Of a DNA stretch of 64,000 bases, positions 1 to 11,786 are shown piece after piece. Where the stretch lies: NCBI RefSeq assembly GCF_015706575.1, contig NW_024037076.1:9024777-9088776 (forward strand), read 5' to 3'. This DNA comes from Patiria miniata (taxonomy: Eukaryota; Echinodermata; Asteroidea; Valvatida; Asterinidae). Positions within the stretch are counted from its first letter, which is position 1; each line of letters starts with the position of its first letter. A model generated the notes under the pieces. It did no database searches and had not been told where the DNA came from. It saw nothing but the letters and a program-made list of their open reading frames with translations. The position numbers were made by a program, and so were the translations under genes.

Positions 1-56
1 TAATGTACAGTGTATCTGAGTGATATTTGTTTTTCAGACGGTTGTTTTATACTTAC

Positions 57-188
57 CATAAGCTGATCTTCATCTTGATCGATGTCCCACTCCTCCTGCA
101 AGCATCGAAGGAACTGGTCACTGGGAGGGGTGCTTGTCGGAAAGGGTTTCATGGCTCCCTGATGGCTCATTTTGAAACTTGAGGGTAT
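57..188 (-). CDS. orphan coding exon, unknown protein
   Basis: This 132-nt open segment on the minus strand is bounded by a good acceptor (pyrimidine tract ending in CAG just above 188) and a strict GTAAGT donor (51-56). It is exactly 44 codons, phase 0 at both ends. It contains an in-frame Met at codon 7, followed by a Pro/Ser/Thr-rich stretch and then an acidic tail reading EEWDIDQDEDQLM. It could be the first coding exon, with the six codons before Met as 5' UTR, or an internal exon. The rest of the gene would continue leftward, outside the window. I recognise no domain. Splice signals and an uninterrupted frame support the exon; length alone would not. A candidate non-coding first exon lies at 4219-4310. 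Confidence 0.5.
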
Positions 189-417
189 CTGGGTTATATG
201 AGGAAAAAAATTGTTAATGTAAAGACAAAACTCATACCATTCCTCTACAAATGTAGATGTACATGTATTATTGTACACGTTGCAGTTAATAGGACACTTA
301 CTCGAGACTCGAGATCGATGTGACGATGTCAATGTCCACATTCAAACTGATCCTCTTGATGACAATCCTCAACTTATATACCTTCCAGATGACGAAAATC
401 TCTCCTTTTTTCCACAA

Positions 418-640
418 AATCTAAAAATAGCGCAGCATATTTATTGTTATGCTAATAAAAGAACGGTACGTTGAAATACTGTTTGAATATTAATTTTCTT
501 TTTTTTTTTTAAGTAGGCCTACTCTTTTTTTTTTTAACTTAATCTAAAAATAGCGCAGCATATTTATAAAAGAACACTACGTTTTAAATATAATGTTTGA
601 TTGAATTTTCATTTCTTTTTTCTTTCCTCTTAAGTATTTT
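418..640. repeat. imperfect direct duplication, about 120 bp apart
   Basis: The block beginning aatctaaaaatagcgcagca at 418 recurs at 541. Both copies then run through a similar AT-rich stretch and a poly-T tract. This looks like local tandem duplication. No gene is seen from 189 to 734. Confidence 0.7.
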
Positions 641-734
641 TTTTTTTTTTAAATTAACGAAGAAATGGAAAAAAAAAAAGTTGATTGCGTTCACGTTGGT
701 AAACAAGGTGCCTCTTATAACAATGTAATTCGGA

Positions 735-1262
735 AATGAGCAAGAAAGGAGCAAAAGAGCAAGGCAGGAGTAAGAAAAGAGCAAGAAAAGAGCAAAAGAG
801 CAAGAAAAGAGCAAGAAAAGAGCAAAAGAGACAAGAAAGGAGCAAAAGAGCAAGAAAGGAGCAAGAAAAGAGCAAAGGAGCAAGAAAAGAGCAAGAAAAG
901 AGCAAAAGAGCGAAAGAGTAAGAAAAGAGCAAGAAAAGAGCAAGAAAAGAGCAAAGGAGCAAGAAAAGAGCAAGAAAGAGCAAAAGAGCAAGACAAGAGC
1001 AAGAAAAGAGCAAGAAAAGAGCACGAAAAGAGCAAAAGAGCAAGAAAGGAGCAAGAAAAGAGCAAGAAAGGAGCAAGAAAAGAGCAAGAAAAGAGCAAAA
1101 GAGCAAAAAAAAGAGCAATAGAGCGAAAGAGTAAGAAAAGAGCAAGAAAAAAAAAACCAGCAAACGAACAAGAAGAAAGTAAGACATGAAACGAAGGAGC
1201 ATTAAAAGAGCAAGACGTGAGCAGATGAGCACTAAAAGAGCAAGGGGTGAGCAAAAGAGCCC
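735..1262. repeat. purine-rich minisatellite, about 11-bp unit AGCAAGAAAAG
   Basis: About 530 bp of near-continuous AGCAAGAAAAG and AGCAAAAG variants. One strand is almost free of T. Long open frames on both strands (Lys/Arg/Gln-rich on plus, Leu/Phe/Cys/Ser-rich on minus) arise only because the unit lacks stops. They are not genes. Confidence 0.95.
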
Positions 1263-1708
1263 GAGCAGCTGAAATGAGTAGCTACATATCAAATGTTTTC
1301 ATCCGGATTTTAGATTCGGACCTTATGAAGTAAGCTTTGGTGTTTTAACGTGGCCGTGTTTGTTCAGTGTGTACTTTTCTATGGTTTGATATTGAGTTAC
1401 GGCTTGTGTTGAAGCGTCTTGTACGTCTTGTGGGTTACTTCAATGTTATTTCTTGTTTTCTAATACCCTGCGTTTGTTTTGTTTTGCGACAAACTATATA
1501 TTTAATGAATACGTACACATTTATATATATATAATAGTATTCGATTCAAGAAAGCATGTCAAGAACTGTATCTATTAAATTTCACCTTCATCCGCAATTG
1601 GGTAATGCTCTTTCGTCTACATTCACACACCGCGTCTCGATAGTTGGCAATCATAGAGTGTTCCTTATTTGTTATACATGTAGGATTATCTTCGAACTCT
1701 ATAATACG
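1263..1708. other. non-coding, nothing recognised
   Basis: AT-rich sequence with a short TA run near 1525. No splice-bounded exon or repeat structure seen. Confidence 0.5.
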
Positions 1709-1838
1709 CATTCGGCGCTAATCCTCACGATCGATTTGTCCATCGATCCATGACGTCACTACGCCACAGACACACCTCGTTTTATGATCCTCGTCGGGGT
1801 TACCGATATGATCCTCGATGAGGATCATGATCCTCCAC
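1709..1838 (+). repeat. dispersed repeat, copy 1 (partner 5966-6106)
   Basis: About 130 bp with high identity to 5966-6106 in the same orientation. It contains a full CRE-like TGACGTCA (1751-1758) and a palindromic end, GATCCTCGATGAGGATC. No transposon terminus is evident. Confidence 0.75.
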
Positions 1839-2186
1839 AAAATAATTTAAAAAAAATTACAATGTAACAAACATAAAAATCAAGTCACAAAAAAAAAGAG
1901 AGAAAAATTGTAACTCGTTGTACAAACCCATGTCACTATTAATGAAGAGCGGGAGACGTTTAATCCGTCAATAAAACACAAACGAAGGTAAATTTGTTGG
2001 ACAAAAACGGATTAATACTGTGAAGAACTGATCAACGAAGGTCCACTCGTTTTATTTTGATTTTTAAGTTGAGATTTTTTTTTATTTTTTTTTTTATTAC
2101 ATGTATACGTAGTGTATACATTTACCACTCAATTGTTTAGCAAATAGTCATAATGCTTTTGTGTTAATAAAAGTATAAGTAAAATT

Positions 2187-2318
2187 AATTAAAATAAATC
2201 TTCAAAAGACAGAATCTCGAAGCCTGAATGTGTCTTTATTCGCGTGTGAGAACTGCGTTGCCCTAAGGGGACAAAATATGTTACAAACACTGTGCAAGTC
2301 AACTCTATCTTCTTTTAC
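2187..2318 (+). repeat. dispersed repeat pair, copy 1 (partner 3311-3440)
   Basis: Shares ordered blocks with 3311-3440 in direct orientation, including aaaagacagaatct, then ctgcgttgc, then gtcaact. A MITE copy (2338-2932) sits between the two, so this looks like an older duplication interrupted by an insertion. Confidence 0.6.
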
Positions 2319-2337
2319 ACATGTATTTCACTTATTG

Positions 2338-2370
2338 TTAAAGTGCCCATGAAATGGTGTTTGTTTGTTT

Positions 2371-2408
<38 letters not shown>

Positions 2409-2932
2409 GCAAACATTGAACTGTCCGGTTTGCAACGGACCTTTGTGTCCCATGTAGCCTTAATTTAAATTTCATTTTACCGTTTTCAAGGGAATTTTGA
2501 TACTTTTTTATGTTAATGCCAAGTTCAATTTTATTAACAAAATAGTAATGTCATATCAGACACAAAAAGTTGCCAGAATTCTGGATATTTCACTGACGTA
2601 AACTTTTAATTTTTTTTTATTATTCATTTGTGTGTGGTCCGTGATGGCAGTAAATCAGTGAGCAAACTGTTCTCCCAAATATTTTTAAAGAGCAAATTTT
2701 TGGGGTTCACAATAAAAAAAAACCCATAAATATGAACGTGTCTAATTGAATGACATTACGGCAACAGCACCCTCAGTTGTTTTGGAAAAACATGGAACAT
2801 TTTAAAAGTTGAAAGAAGTGTGCTTTCCAATGTAGTTAATTTAAAAAAAAAAAAGGATACCAATTAGTTTTCATTTATTAAAAAGCAGAACAAAATAAGT
2901 TCCGCAATGATATTCACTGCGGGGGGGGGGGG
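2338..2932 (+). mobile_element. MITE-like element, TTAAAG family, copy 1
   Basis: Begins TTAAAGTGCCCATGAAATG and aligns along its length, in inverse orientation, with 8209-8788. Shared blocks in order include ttttcaaggg, gttgccagaa, gtgagcaaact, gttcacaat and caacagc.ccctcagttgt. A ~35-bp poly-T tract lies near the left end. The right terminus is eroded into a poly-G run (2922-2932). There is no coding capacity, so it is non-autonomous. The superfamily is unresolved: a TTAA target site is possible but not proven. Confidence 0.75.
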
Positions 2933-3310
2933 CTATTGGAATTATTAAATGAACGTTTTAAAAAAAAAAAAACCAAACAAATTAATAATAATTAAAAAAA
3001 AAAAGACATATACATGTACATGTACAAATAAATAAATTATAGAAGCTGCAGATTGATGTTAAAGATAATGTGTGTAAATATTCATATTGTACTTGCATTG
3101 ATAAGTGAAAGTTTCTTTTTTTTGAAGTTGACTTTTTTTTTTCTTTTTCTAAAATGTTACCTGCATTATTATTCGGCCTCCTTTCCATTAACGTTCATAA
3201 AGATCTATAATCGTAAATAAAATGAATCTGCATCAAGTAATGAAACGTATCGCTGCTCAAAGTATGTACATTTACGACTGAATTTGTTAAGTTTGCTACA
3301 AATATAAGAA

Positions 3311-3440
3311 ATAAATTAGAACAAATCTTTAAAAGACACAGAATCTTGAAGCTTGAATGAGTCTTTGTTCGTATGTGAGCACTAGCTGCGTTGCACTTAG
3401 GGAAATATTCACTGACACTATAGAGTCAACTACATCTTCA
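3311..3440 (+). repeat. dispersed repeat pair, copy 2
   Basis: Degenerate direct copy of 2187-2318. Sequence on either side (around 3041 and 3497, both reading gaag.t.cagattg.tgttaaa) is also duplicated, so the duplicated unit is probably larger than the aligned core. Confidence 0.55.
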
Positions 3441-4218
3441 TTAAGCGTAAACAAAAACAAATACATATGTACACTCAATTCGTACTCTAATTAAAGAAGT
3501 TCAGATTGCTGTTAAAAATGTGTAAATATTTTTAACATATCTGAATTGGTAAATGTTTTTAATGTTATGCATTACTACGTGTGATATTATTTCATGTATT
3601 ATATTCATTTATATCTTATTTATTTATTTATTTATTTTTTTGTCGTTGTAAACGCGTCTTTGTTCTCAAATTTAGCTTAATAAGTGGAGTCCCCTAAAAT
3701 AGCGCAATAAACGTTTGGAAAACATCATGGGTACAGAAAAGTTATACATATAAATCTGAGTGTTAAACCATATTCTAAAGTGTTGTTGATTTTTTTTTTT
3801 CTTTTTCTTTAGCGAGATACACAACGATTTTACGTTGGCGTGGTTTATCTCAAAGGCCTATGCACTAGTACATGTAACTCAACTCAATTCTTTTACAAAA
3901 GAACGAAATAAATTCGATTAAAATTTAAGATATATAACAATGACAAATAAATTTTAATGCGATTCTTGAATGACTTGTTATGGAGCCTAAATGTCTTATG
4001 TCACTTGAGTGTGCACTATAACTCCGCTTCTTCCTTTGATCACAGTGGTGGACATGCTGATGAGAGGTGGACCCTGAAGCAGTGAGAGAGAAATAAAACA
4101 TATGTACCAATTATCATCCGAACGATTCTACATCATGTATCTTACCTTTGCAAACTCATTTAGAAGAAAGAAAAATAAACATCGGGTGATAAAAATGTCT
4201 CATGAGACATAAACTTAC
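3441..4218. other. non-coding; one weak splice-like exon candidate
   Basis: AT-rich, with a TTTA run near 3620. On the minus strand a strong-looking acceptor (tctctcactgcttcag) lies just above 4076, followed by about 25 open codons. No partner donor or recognisable peptide supports an exon. Confidence 0.4.
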
Positions 4219-4310
4219 CTTGAATTTGTGCGATCGTTCAGGAGATTCGGGACTGGATGAGATAAAAACGCGGACGTAAAGTGCGGTCACCTTGTCGTTT
4301 TGTCGATGCA
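4219..4310 (-). other. possible 5' UTR exon on the minus strand
   Basis: The minus strand carries an AAG|GTAAGT donor at 4213-4218, after GC-richer sequence without a useful ATG. It could be the first, non-coding exon of the gene whose next exon is 57-188. The upstream edge is a guess. Only the donor supports it. Confidence 0.22.
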
Positions 4311-4389
4311 CACCAAACATTCAGCTGACGTTGAATGTTCGCACCGCCGATCGATTGTGCACATAGAGTGTGTAAAAACACCACGAATT

Positions 4390-4600
4390 CGGACTGGACG
4401 ATCGGACAAGTCCAGACTGGTCTTCTTGTTTGTCGTCCATCGATGACTCATCGCTGTGACGTCACTGGGAATGTGCTTGGGAACATTCGAGAACACCGCA
4501 CGCGTATTCGGAGTGGAAGACTGGACAAGTCTGGACTGGTGGACTGGTCATCATGTTTGTCGTCCATCGATGACTCATCGCTGTGACATCATTGGGTTTC
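4390..4600 (+). repeat. tandem duplication with CRE-like sites, period about 127 bp
   Basis: The block gtttgtcgtccatcgatgac followed by tcatcgctgtgac occurs at about 4428 and 4555. The first copy has a perfect TGACGTCA (4457-4464) and the second has TGACATCA. Phrases such as gactgg.c.a.tgg also repeat. No protein is implied by the open frames here. Confidence 0.75.
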
Positions 4601-5965
4601 CCCACTCAAATACAAAGGCCATTGTGATAGCTCGGACCCGTTTTGTGGGTGTATGATGTGCGACACGACGGCGATCGGCAACTACCGATACTAATGAACG
4701 GTATTATTTCTTCCCCATAAATGCTATGGCCTTTACTTACACGGATGATCTATAAATACTATTGGTAAATTGTATGTTAAAGTACTACGAATCATTTGCA
4801 AGAATTGACGAACAAATACGCGTCTAGTTCGACCCTTCCAGAAATCCCTTGCGAAAAAGAGATCATCGAAGTGACTTTTTAAAATTGCACATACATGTAC
4901 ATGTACGTCAATATCAGTCGTGATATATTTATATGCATCGTGTGGTAATAGCAAACAGAAAGAAAATCGTGCTGGTTGTCACAACCTCCGCAATAATAAC
5001 AAGCGTTCGATTTTTCCAAAATTTCATTGACCGGGTAACCAAGATTCTGCAATCACGAAAAGACAGAAAACCTTATTTTGAGAGTATTTTAACAACAAAA
5101 AAAGTATTCATCTTCGGTAATTTTGTACTCCGGGACGACGCTATTGAGGTTCAGGCCAAAACAGTCTACCCGAAAACGACGGCTGGACGTTTTGTTTGGT
5201 GCGCAATTTGCCAAACGACACAGAAACGTTATTGGTTTCGCAATAAACATTCGAACGACGAAGATACGTCAGTGAGACCATTTTGTGCACCAACTATAAA
5301 GCATATTTTTCTTAACAGAGACAAAATCAATCATCAAAAAACAGTAATTTGCTTTTTTAAAGAAAAAAAAAGTAAAGGCTAATTAAAATGAGCTTCACGA
5401 GATTGGTAAACTCGGTTAATAATTTTATGAACAATGTTTTACTAACATTTTTTTTTTGCAAGTAACGATCCTTTTTGGAACGTTTCCTATTTTAACGACT
5501 ATGTGCGATTTAACTAGTGTGTCCGTGCAAACTACATCAACCCCCCCCCCAAAAAAAAAATGTAAATGAAACTCAAACCCAAACATAAAAAAAAATATAA
5601 ATATAAACTTCAGTTACAACCTTTCTGTGTCTGTCTTCTGGTCTTACATTTAGACATTACCTTTATTAAAACCACGATTTTTTTTTTCTTCAGTTTGTCT
5701 GCATGTACACTATGACTTTAAGCTTGCTCAATGGCAGCAGTGCCCCGTCGAGAACAAAACACAAGAAAGAAAAAAAGGGAATGAAACGTTTATTTTGACG
5801 GAAAAGACAGATCTATCCAGCAATACACATTGTACAATAAAACATGTTTAAACATTACATCGCTTTTAACACTATTTACCTCATCATATACGTACGGGCT
5901 TAAAATACACAAAAAGTGCGCTCCAGTGCCTGACAATCGTTTGCATATCCTCTACCAACAATACC
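4601..5965. other. non-coding, nothing convincing
   Basis: Contains a 149-codon open frame on plus (4933-5382) with no recognisable domain, no splice context and AT-rich codons. I treat it as chance. Short C and A runs lie near 5541-5560. Confidence 0.4.
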
Positions 5966-6106
5966 CATTCAGCGCTAATCCCCACCTCATCGATTTGTCA
6001 TTCGATCCATGACGTCATCTCGTCACAGACACACACCCCACCCCTCCTCCTATGATCCTCGGCGGGGTAACCGATATGATCCTCGATGAGGATCATGATC
6101 CTCCAC
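5966..6106 (+). repeat. dispersed repeat, copy 2 (partner 1709-1838)
   Basis: Direct copy of 1709-1838 with a short pyrimidine-rich insertion. It keeps TGACGTCA (6010-6017) and the palindromic GATCCTCGATGAGGATC end. Confidence 0.75.
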
Positions 6107-6639
6107 CGGAAAACGAGGTCAAATGCTTAGACTACACTACTCTCGTCTTGCGATTTGTGTGATTCAAAGCCATCATATACCGTACGTGCCCCAAGATTCA
6201 TGATTAAAACAAAGTTAAATCCTTGAAGCCATGCTATGTGGAAACTACTATAGTGTGGCACCTTCTTGACATTTCGACAGGCAGTGGTCATTCAAACAGA
6301 CTTTTAATTTTGTCGTGGGTCTGGCCTTCTGACCTTCTGGGGCACATGGATTTTTCTGACGTAGGCCTACATGTTTTGAGTTGAAAACGGGGAAAACAAA
6401 ATAAGGCGAACTTTCATCCGGCATTATAGTAACGCTGCTCTGGGCCAAAAAAATATTATTATAGTAACATTATTATTTGTGTCGTTTATTTTTGGGAAAA
6501 ATTGGGTTGGACATTATTTTGTGGGACTTTGGGGGATTTAAGGACTTTAGCAGTCCCATAATTGTGGAACGTATGCCCGTACTCTCGTATGTATATGTGT
6601 TAAAAGTTTTCAAGTTACAAATTATTTGCCTGAATTCTG

Positions 6640-7380
6640 TTACACGTACGTGAATACCGGGGTCAATAAGATAATTTGATATGTGTTTCATGTCAAAGGT
6701 CATAGGTTGAAGGTCAGATGAGGTCAATAATGATGCAATTATTAACAGAAGTTAATTTGCTTTTGGGGGGGGGGGGCAGTTCGTAACATTGGGCAAGTTT
6801 TCATGGATTTTGATTAAACTGAGATGCAGTTCCCCTTGGGTGGAAAGACACAATTCTTCGAAGTGTCGAGATCAAATAACAGGTAGGGGTCATTAGAAGT
6901 AATTGTTCAAATACAATTCAAAGGTTTCTTTGTCTATCTAATTCGATGGCTTCTGATGTTACTTGGCTGGAGTGGAGTGGGGTGGTGGTACCTCTTCAGA
7001 ATTGCGAGGTCAAAGGTCATATAGGGGTCGTAATTTTGAGGTCGTTAAAAATGCACGTAATGCTACTTTTTCGACCAAAAAAGAGTGTTCAGAAATTGTG
7101 CTGAAAATTAAGGTTTAGAATTCAAGGACTGCTGAAGAGTTGTGTTGAGGGCATAGTGTCAAATGTCATCGAAGGTCATTTGAGGTCATTATGAAAAAAA
7201 GTGAAAATGCTATTATTTCATACAAACATGATTACTCATACCAATGTTGCTTAGAATTAACGTTATGGAAGTCTTGAGATTTGGTGTTAAGCATTGAGGT
7301 CAAAGGTCATCAAGGGGTCATCAGAGTTCATTGTTTAAATTTGCTTTTAATGTTTCCACATCTTGGATTTTGATGTAACT
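6640..7380 (+). repeat. degenerate tandem repeats with GGTCA half-sites
   Basis: Several diverged units of roughly 130-150 bp. Each combines a phrase like ggattttgat.aact, a GAGGTCAAAGGTCAT core (near 7008 and 7298, weaker elsewhere), and a second GGGTCAT or GAGGTCATT. The perfect cores are AGGTCA-A-AGGTCA, the nuclear-receptor DR1 arrangement. Similar GGTCA-rich units form the arms at 51.3-53.5 kb. Nothing coding is seen from 6107 to 8208. Confidence 0.6.
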
Positions 7381-8208
7381 TGTATTGATTGATCCTTGGG
7401 GGAAAAGGCGACACGTGCGATCCTCGTGTAATCATATTTAAAATGTCACCAGTGACATTTACGAAATTTCTCATTTCAAACTAATCCTCCAAAAAGGCAA
7501 TTTGACGTTTTCCTTCCAAAGTAATGTTAGGCCATTCACCCTACCAAATATGGACATAATCGACGAATTTGGTCATTTACATTGTAGTTTCCAGAGGTTA
7601 ATAAACTGTTGTATGTGTTGTGAAACTTTCAGCGGGCGAACGACCTCATCAACACCTCGTGGCGAACCGTGGCGACAAAAATGCGACTAATAGCTGTTGT
7701 CTATGTGTTGAGCTTGGTGTGAATGCACTCCCATCATTCCTTCGGATAACACCCGCCAACACCCGTACGCTTCAAAACAACGCAGCTTTCAAACAATGAG
7801 TCACCGTTTTGTTTTTTGTTTTTGTTAGGGGGATTATATTTTTTTTAGTTTTTTTTTAAATTCAGGTATAATCTGTTAACTAAAATCTTTTCTTTAAAAC
7901 TAACTTTTGCAAATAAAATATGTTTGCGTGTTTTTCTGATCACTGATTTCCTTGAGGACTATGCTTCCTAGACGTCATGACGTCATTCTCTTTTTCGCCG
8001 TAAGCAACAATCATGTAATTAACGTCTGGCAATTTTTAAATTCCATTGTGTGGAGTTTTCATTACATTTTCCTTTCATTTTCGTTGGTTATCATGAACAC
8101 AAGAAAAGTGATGTCCCAGTCATTGAGAATACATGAAAATCTTACGATACAATTATAATAATTACTTCAACACTCGCAGTTGATGAAGCACATACGAAAA
8201 AAAAATTG

Positions 8209-8788
8209 TTAAAGGGTCCGCGAAATGAAGATTTCTTCGGAACACATTTTGTGCAACTTTCTACTCCTCTTAAACTTAGGAAAACTATTTGATATCCCTT
8301 TTAGGTTAATATTATTGAAAAGTGAACTTCTTTAAACATTCCAAATTGTCCATGCTTTTCCGGACAACTGAGGGCGCTGTTGCTGTGATGTCATTTCAGG
8401 AAGACACTGTTCAGTTAAGAGTTTTTCTTTTCAAATTGTGAACACAACAATGTATTCATTGAAAGCATCTATGAGAAAAGTTTGCTCACCGGGTTACTGT
8501 CGTGTACTGACAACGAATTATCTAAGAAAAGAAAAATTTCGACAGCGAATATCCAAACTTCTGGCAACTTTTGGTGCTGAAATAGCAATAACATTGAGGT
8601 TTTTGCCCGAATGGTCATCACACTTTTGCTCATGAATATGGAAATTCGCATCAACATTAAAATGAAAAAGGCACCAAAATACCCTTGAAAATGGCAAAAT
8701 GAAAATTGGAAATAAAGTAAAATGTGATACAAAGGTGTATTTTCAAGGATTGCTTAAAAAAAATAAAGGAATGACATGGGCACTTTAA
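8209..8788 (-). mobile_element. MITE-like element, TTAAAG family, copy 2
   Basis: Inverse-orientation homologue of 2338-2932. Both ends are intact here: TTAAAGGGTCCGCGAAATG at the left, and at the right the reverse complement TTAAAGTGCCCATG. This gives imperfect terminal inverted repeats. Two overlapping open frames of 65 and 87 codons have no domain and are not conserved as frames in copy 1. Confidence 0.75.
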
Positions 8789-11786
8789 AAAGTAGGCAAT
8801 TTAAAATTGCAGTTGAAGTAGTGCAGTCCTATTGTTGAAATGAGTTGCCAGAAGATGAATAATCATCGTCATTGTAATTATTATTATTAAAAATTTCAGT
8901 CCCGAGACACGCGATCCCATACATGTCTGCAAAGTACACCTGATGGATTATACGCATTGTCGAGATAGCTCCATAATTGTAATTGCAGTAAGTAAAGCCG
9001 TCCATGATTATAATTGCAAAAAGTACGTTTCGCTTGTTTGAGGAAAAAAATACCGTTAGTATTTTCCTGAAGTTCTATACCCTTAGCGTGTCAATCAACG
9101 CAACCTTGAGTTATATTATGAAGTTTATAATTTGTTTATTTCAAGTGCTAATGAAAGAATCGAGAGTGCACTTCATTGCAGGCAGGCTTTTAGATCTGAA
9201 CTGGTGCAGGTCCTGCAAAACAGTGCATTTCAAATACATGTTGTAATTTTTTTTTTTTACAAAAGTGCATATTGCATTTATATTGAACCAATTATTTTTT
9301 GGGTGAAATATAATCACCGAAATTACAAACGTTTGTGCCTTTTCTTTTAAAAATTCGAATTTTTTTTTTGATAATTTCTGATGGTACGAAAAAATACTGT
9401 ACAGTTGTTCATCTTTCATTGAATATATTGCTGATGATAGCGTCACGTGGCCTTTTGCGATTACCACAGGAAACAAAAATGCACCATTGCATACGTGTAC
9501 AAGCATCACATTCACTGTGTGGACTCCCGAACAAAAGAGGTCCACATAAATCAGGTAACAGCGACGTTGTGTGGACTTACACAAGTCCACACAGTGTTTC
9601 CCCCTCTCTTGAAAACAGGTTTAGAGGCATTGTTGGGTCAGGTTTATCTTAATGAAGAGAAGTACTAAAGGGAAGCTTAGACACACACAAAATGGGTTGA
9701 CAGTGTTTTCACAGTGTGAGTAAAACGAGGGAGTTTTTTTCAGAGTTTTTTCTTAACTACACGAAAACAAAGGAATGTCCACATTAATAATGTAACGTAA
9801 ATGATGGTGTGCACACGTGTGAAGAGGCGCTCCGCGTTTTGCTCTTCCAAAGATAAACTGATTCAAGTACCGACAAAGTGTTGCCCGAGTGATACCTTTA
9901 AAACTTAAAATATGTCTCTGAACTGTGACGGACATAAAATTGTAATAAGTATTTTTAATCCATACAACCTTCCGCTGGATTAGAACGGTAATTGAATACG
10001 CATCATAAAATAGTTCGTTCGTGTGGATAGTTGAGTACCAGGTCTTTTACTTTCTGTCTCTGTTTGTATTGCCAGGTGGAACCCACAATCATTCGTTCCT
10101 GGATACAGCCAACGTTAATAGAAGTAATTAGGGGAAGACGAAAAGGACAAGACTCATCATTATCATATCCATCGACTCGAGAGCAAAGACTGAGTAGACA
10201 CCGAGCCCGACACTTCCTGTACATCCGAGGGGATTTTGCGTGAAATACGCCACCCTCAGACCACCTGCCGTCTTTAAGCCACGTTCCCTCGTATCGCCCC
10301 TCTGTGGTAGACCTGAGTGAATGGATCGACCTTATCACAGCCGATGAAGTGTCACCCAGCATCCGATCTCGTGCCGCGCCGGCTCTTGATGGAGTAACGC
10401 TCCGCCAGCACAGGGTAAGAGTTGCCGCGATCGAAACGTCAATATGTTACATCTTTAATAGAAATATCCCCTCGCACACACAGGAAATAATCAGAACTCG
10501 CGGGCTTTGCACACAATGCGCATAAATATACCCGCTGATTGTGAATTATTGTGTCAGTGAGGCATTTCCGCGATGCAGCTCGGGTATTAATATGGCCAAG
10601 ATCCGCGGAAGATGTATAATAAATAGCGGGCTATTAGCGGGGACGTCGTGTTTGCGTTTTTCGAGCGGGCACGTTTCCTCGCAGATAATGTCCTGCAGTG
10701 CCCTTTTTATCTCGAGATAGATGAGGCGAGTTGTTAAGACAAAACCGTGGACATAGCCCCGCATTCCCGGAACTCGACGCTCCTTGTCGATTCTGGAACT
10801 GGAAAGGCCAGACGTGTCCATACACATCAAGGCTCTTGGGTTTCTTGAGACACCTGTTTGTTCAGAGAGTCCATTAAGAACTCGTAGCGGCCAAAGTTGT
10901 GGCAGCCTGCAAGAGTCGTGAAATATTACACGTCAAAAGTTAAGGGTAGATTCTTTGGTAGCATTACAGAGAATTTGTCAGAGAGTGTTGGCACTTAACA
11001 TGCTCCGCAGCGTTCCCATACAAGCAGCTCAGTATCATTTCGTGCCTTGTTTATCATGTTTAAGAGTGATACCCTGGTCCGATCAAAAACGCTTCGCCAA
11101 TTCACTGTAAAAAAAATAATAATAAATAGATACATAAATTAAAAAAAAAACACTTGAGAAAATGGGTTGGTATTTTGCCTATTGTTGGTCAACATACTCC
11201 TGGGCAAAATCCCCCAATAGTTGGAGGATTTGTACCCAAATTAATCAGACAGTGATGTTATTACATCCAATGTTGGGTAAATGACATTCCCTACATTGTT
11301 TTTCTCGATTTCCTATTTCTTTTTACAATGGATGGTTAGCACATTTCACGTATAAGCAAAATTTTTGTCTAGTCCACTTACATTTTTCCCCTAAAGGATA
11401 CTGTGTCTGTTGACACTGCAAGTGCAGAATGGGCAACGTAGAATACCGTGATTGGATAAACCTTTAATAATAAGTTTGCATAATATTTGAATTAAATTAT
11501 TTTAAAAAGATGCAATAGCTAATCAGCCTAACTTGCAGTTATTTTCTATCAGTTGTTATTACTAATTTGATTAGGAACCACTAAGCCACAAATCCTATGT
11601 GTTATTCAACATCCCTGTCGCATTACAAAAACTGAATTCAAAACGATATGTTAAATTGCGTCGACCTTGGGTACTTAGTCCTTAAATACACGTTGATGAT
11701 TTATTAATGAAATATACAAATTCAGCATTGCAATTTTCTGTGCGTGTGGGTTTTTTTTTAATTATTATTATTGCGTACCTGATGTA
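8789..11786. other. non-coding, about 3 kb; one perfect hairpin
   Basis: No splice-bounded exon recognised. There is a perfect hairpin at 9574-9599 with arms TGTGTGGACTT and AAGTCCACACA and a 4-nt loop. A GC-richer stretch at 10.0-10.8 kb has several chance open frames and a GGTAAGAG donor-like site near 10410. It could hold an untranslated exon, but nothing decides it. Confidence 0.4.

Noticed and set aside
584..1292. Four overlapping open frames of 61-212 codons, Leu/Phe/Cys/Ser-rich or Lys/Arg-rich
   Set aside because: They are translations of a stop-free 11-bp minisatellite in several frames on both strands.
4046..4080. CTGATGAG suggesting a hammerhead ribozyme
   Set aside because: The matching GAAAC and flanking stems are absent.
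4933..5382. 149-codon open frame on plus with a WCAIC motif
   Set aside because: No recognisable domain, no splice or promoter context, AT-rich codons. Chance frames of similar size occur elsewhere in the window.
1709..6106. Direct repeats 4.3 kb apart considered as LTRs of a retrotransposon
   Set aside because: No TG...CA ends, no primer-binding site and no gag or pol between them.
9141..9590. 149-codon open frame on minus
   Set aside because: No domain or splice support, and overlapping plus-strand frames of similar quality.
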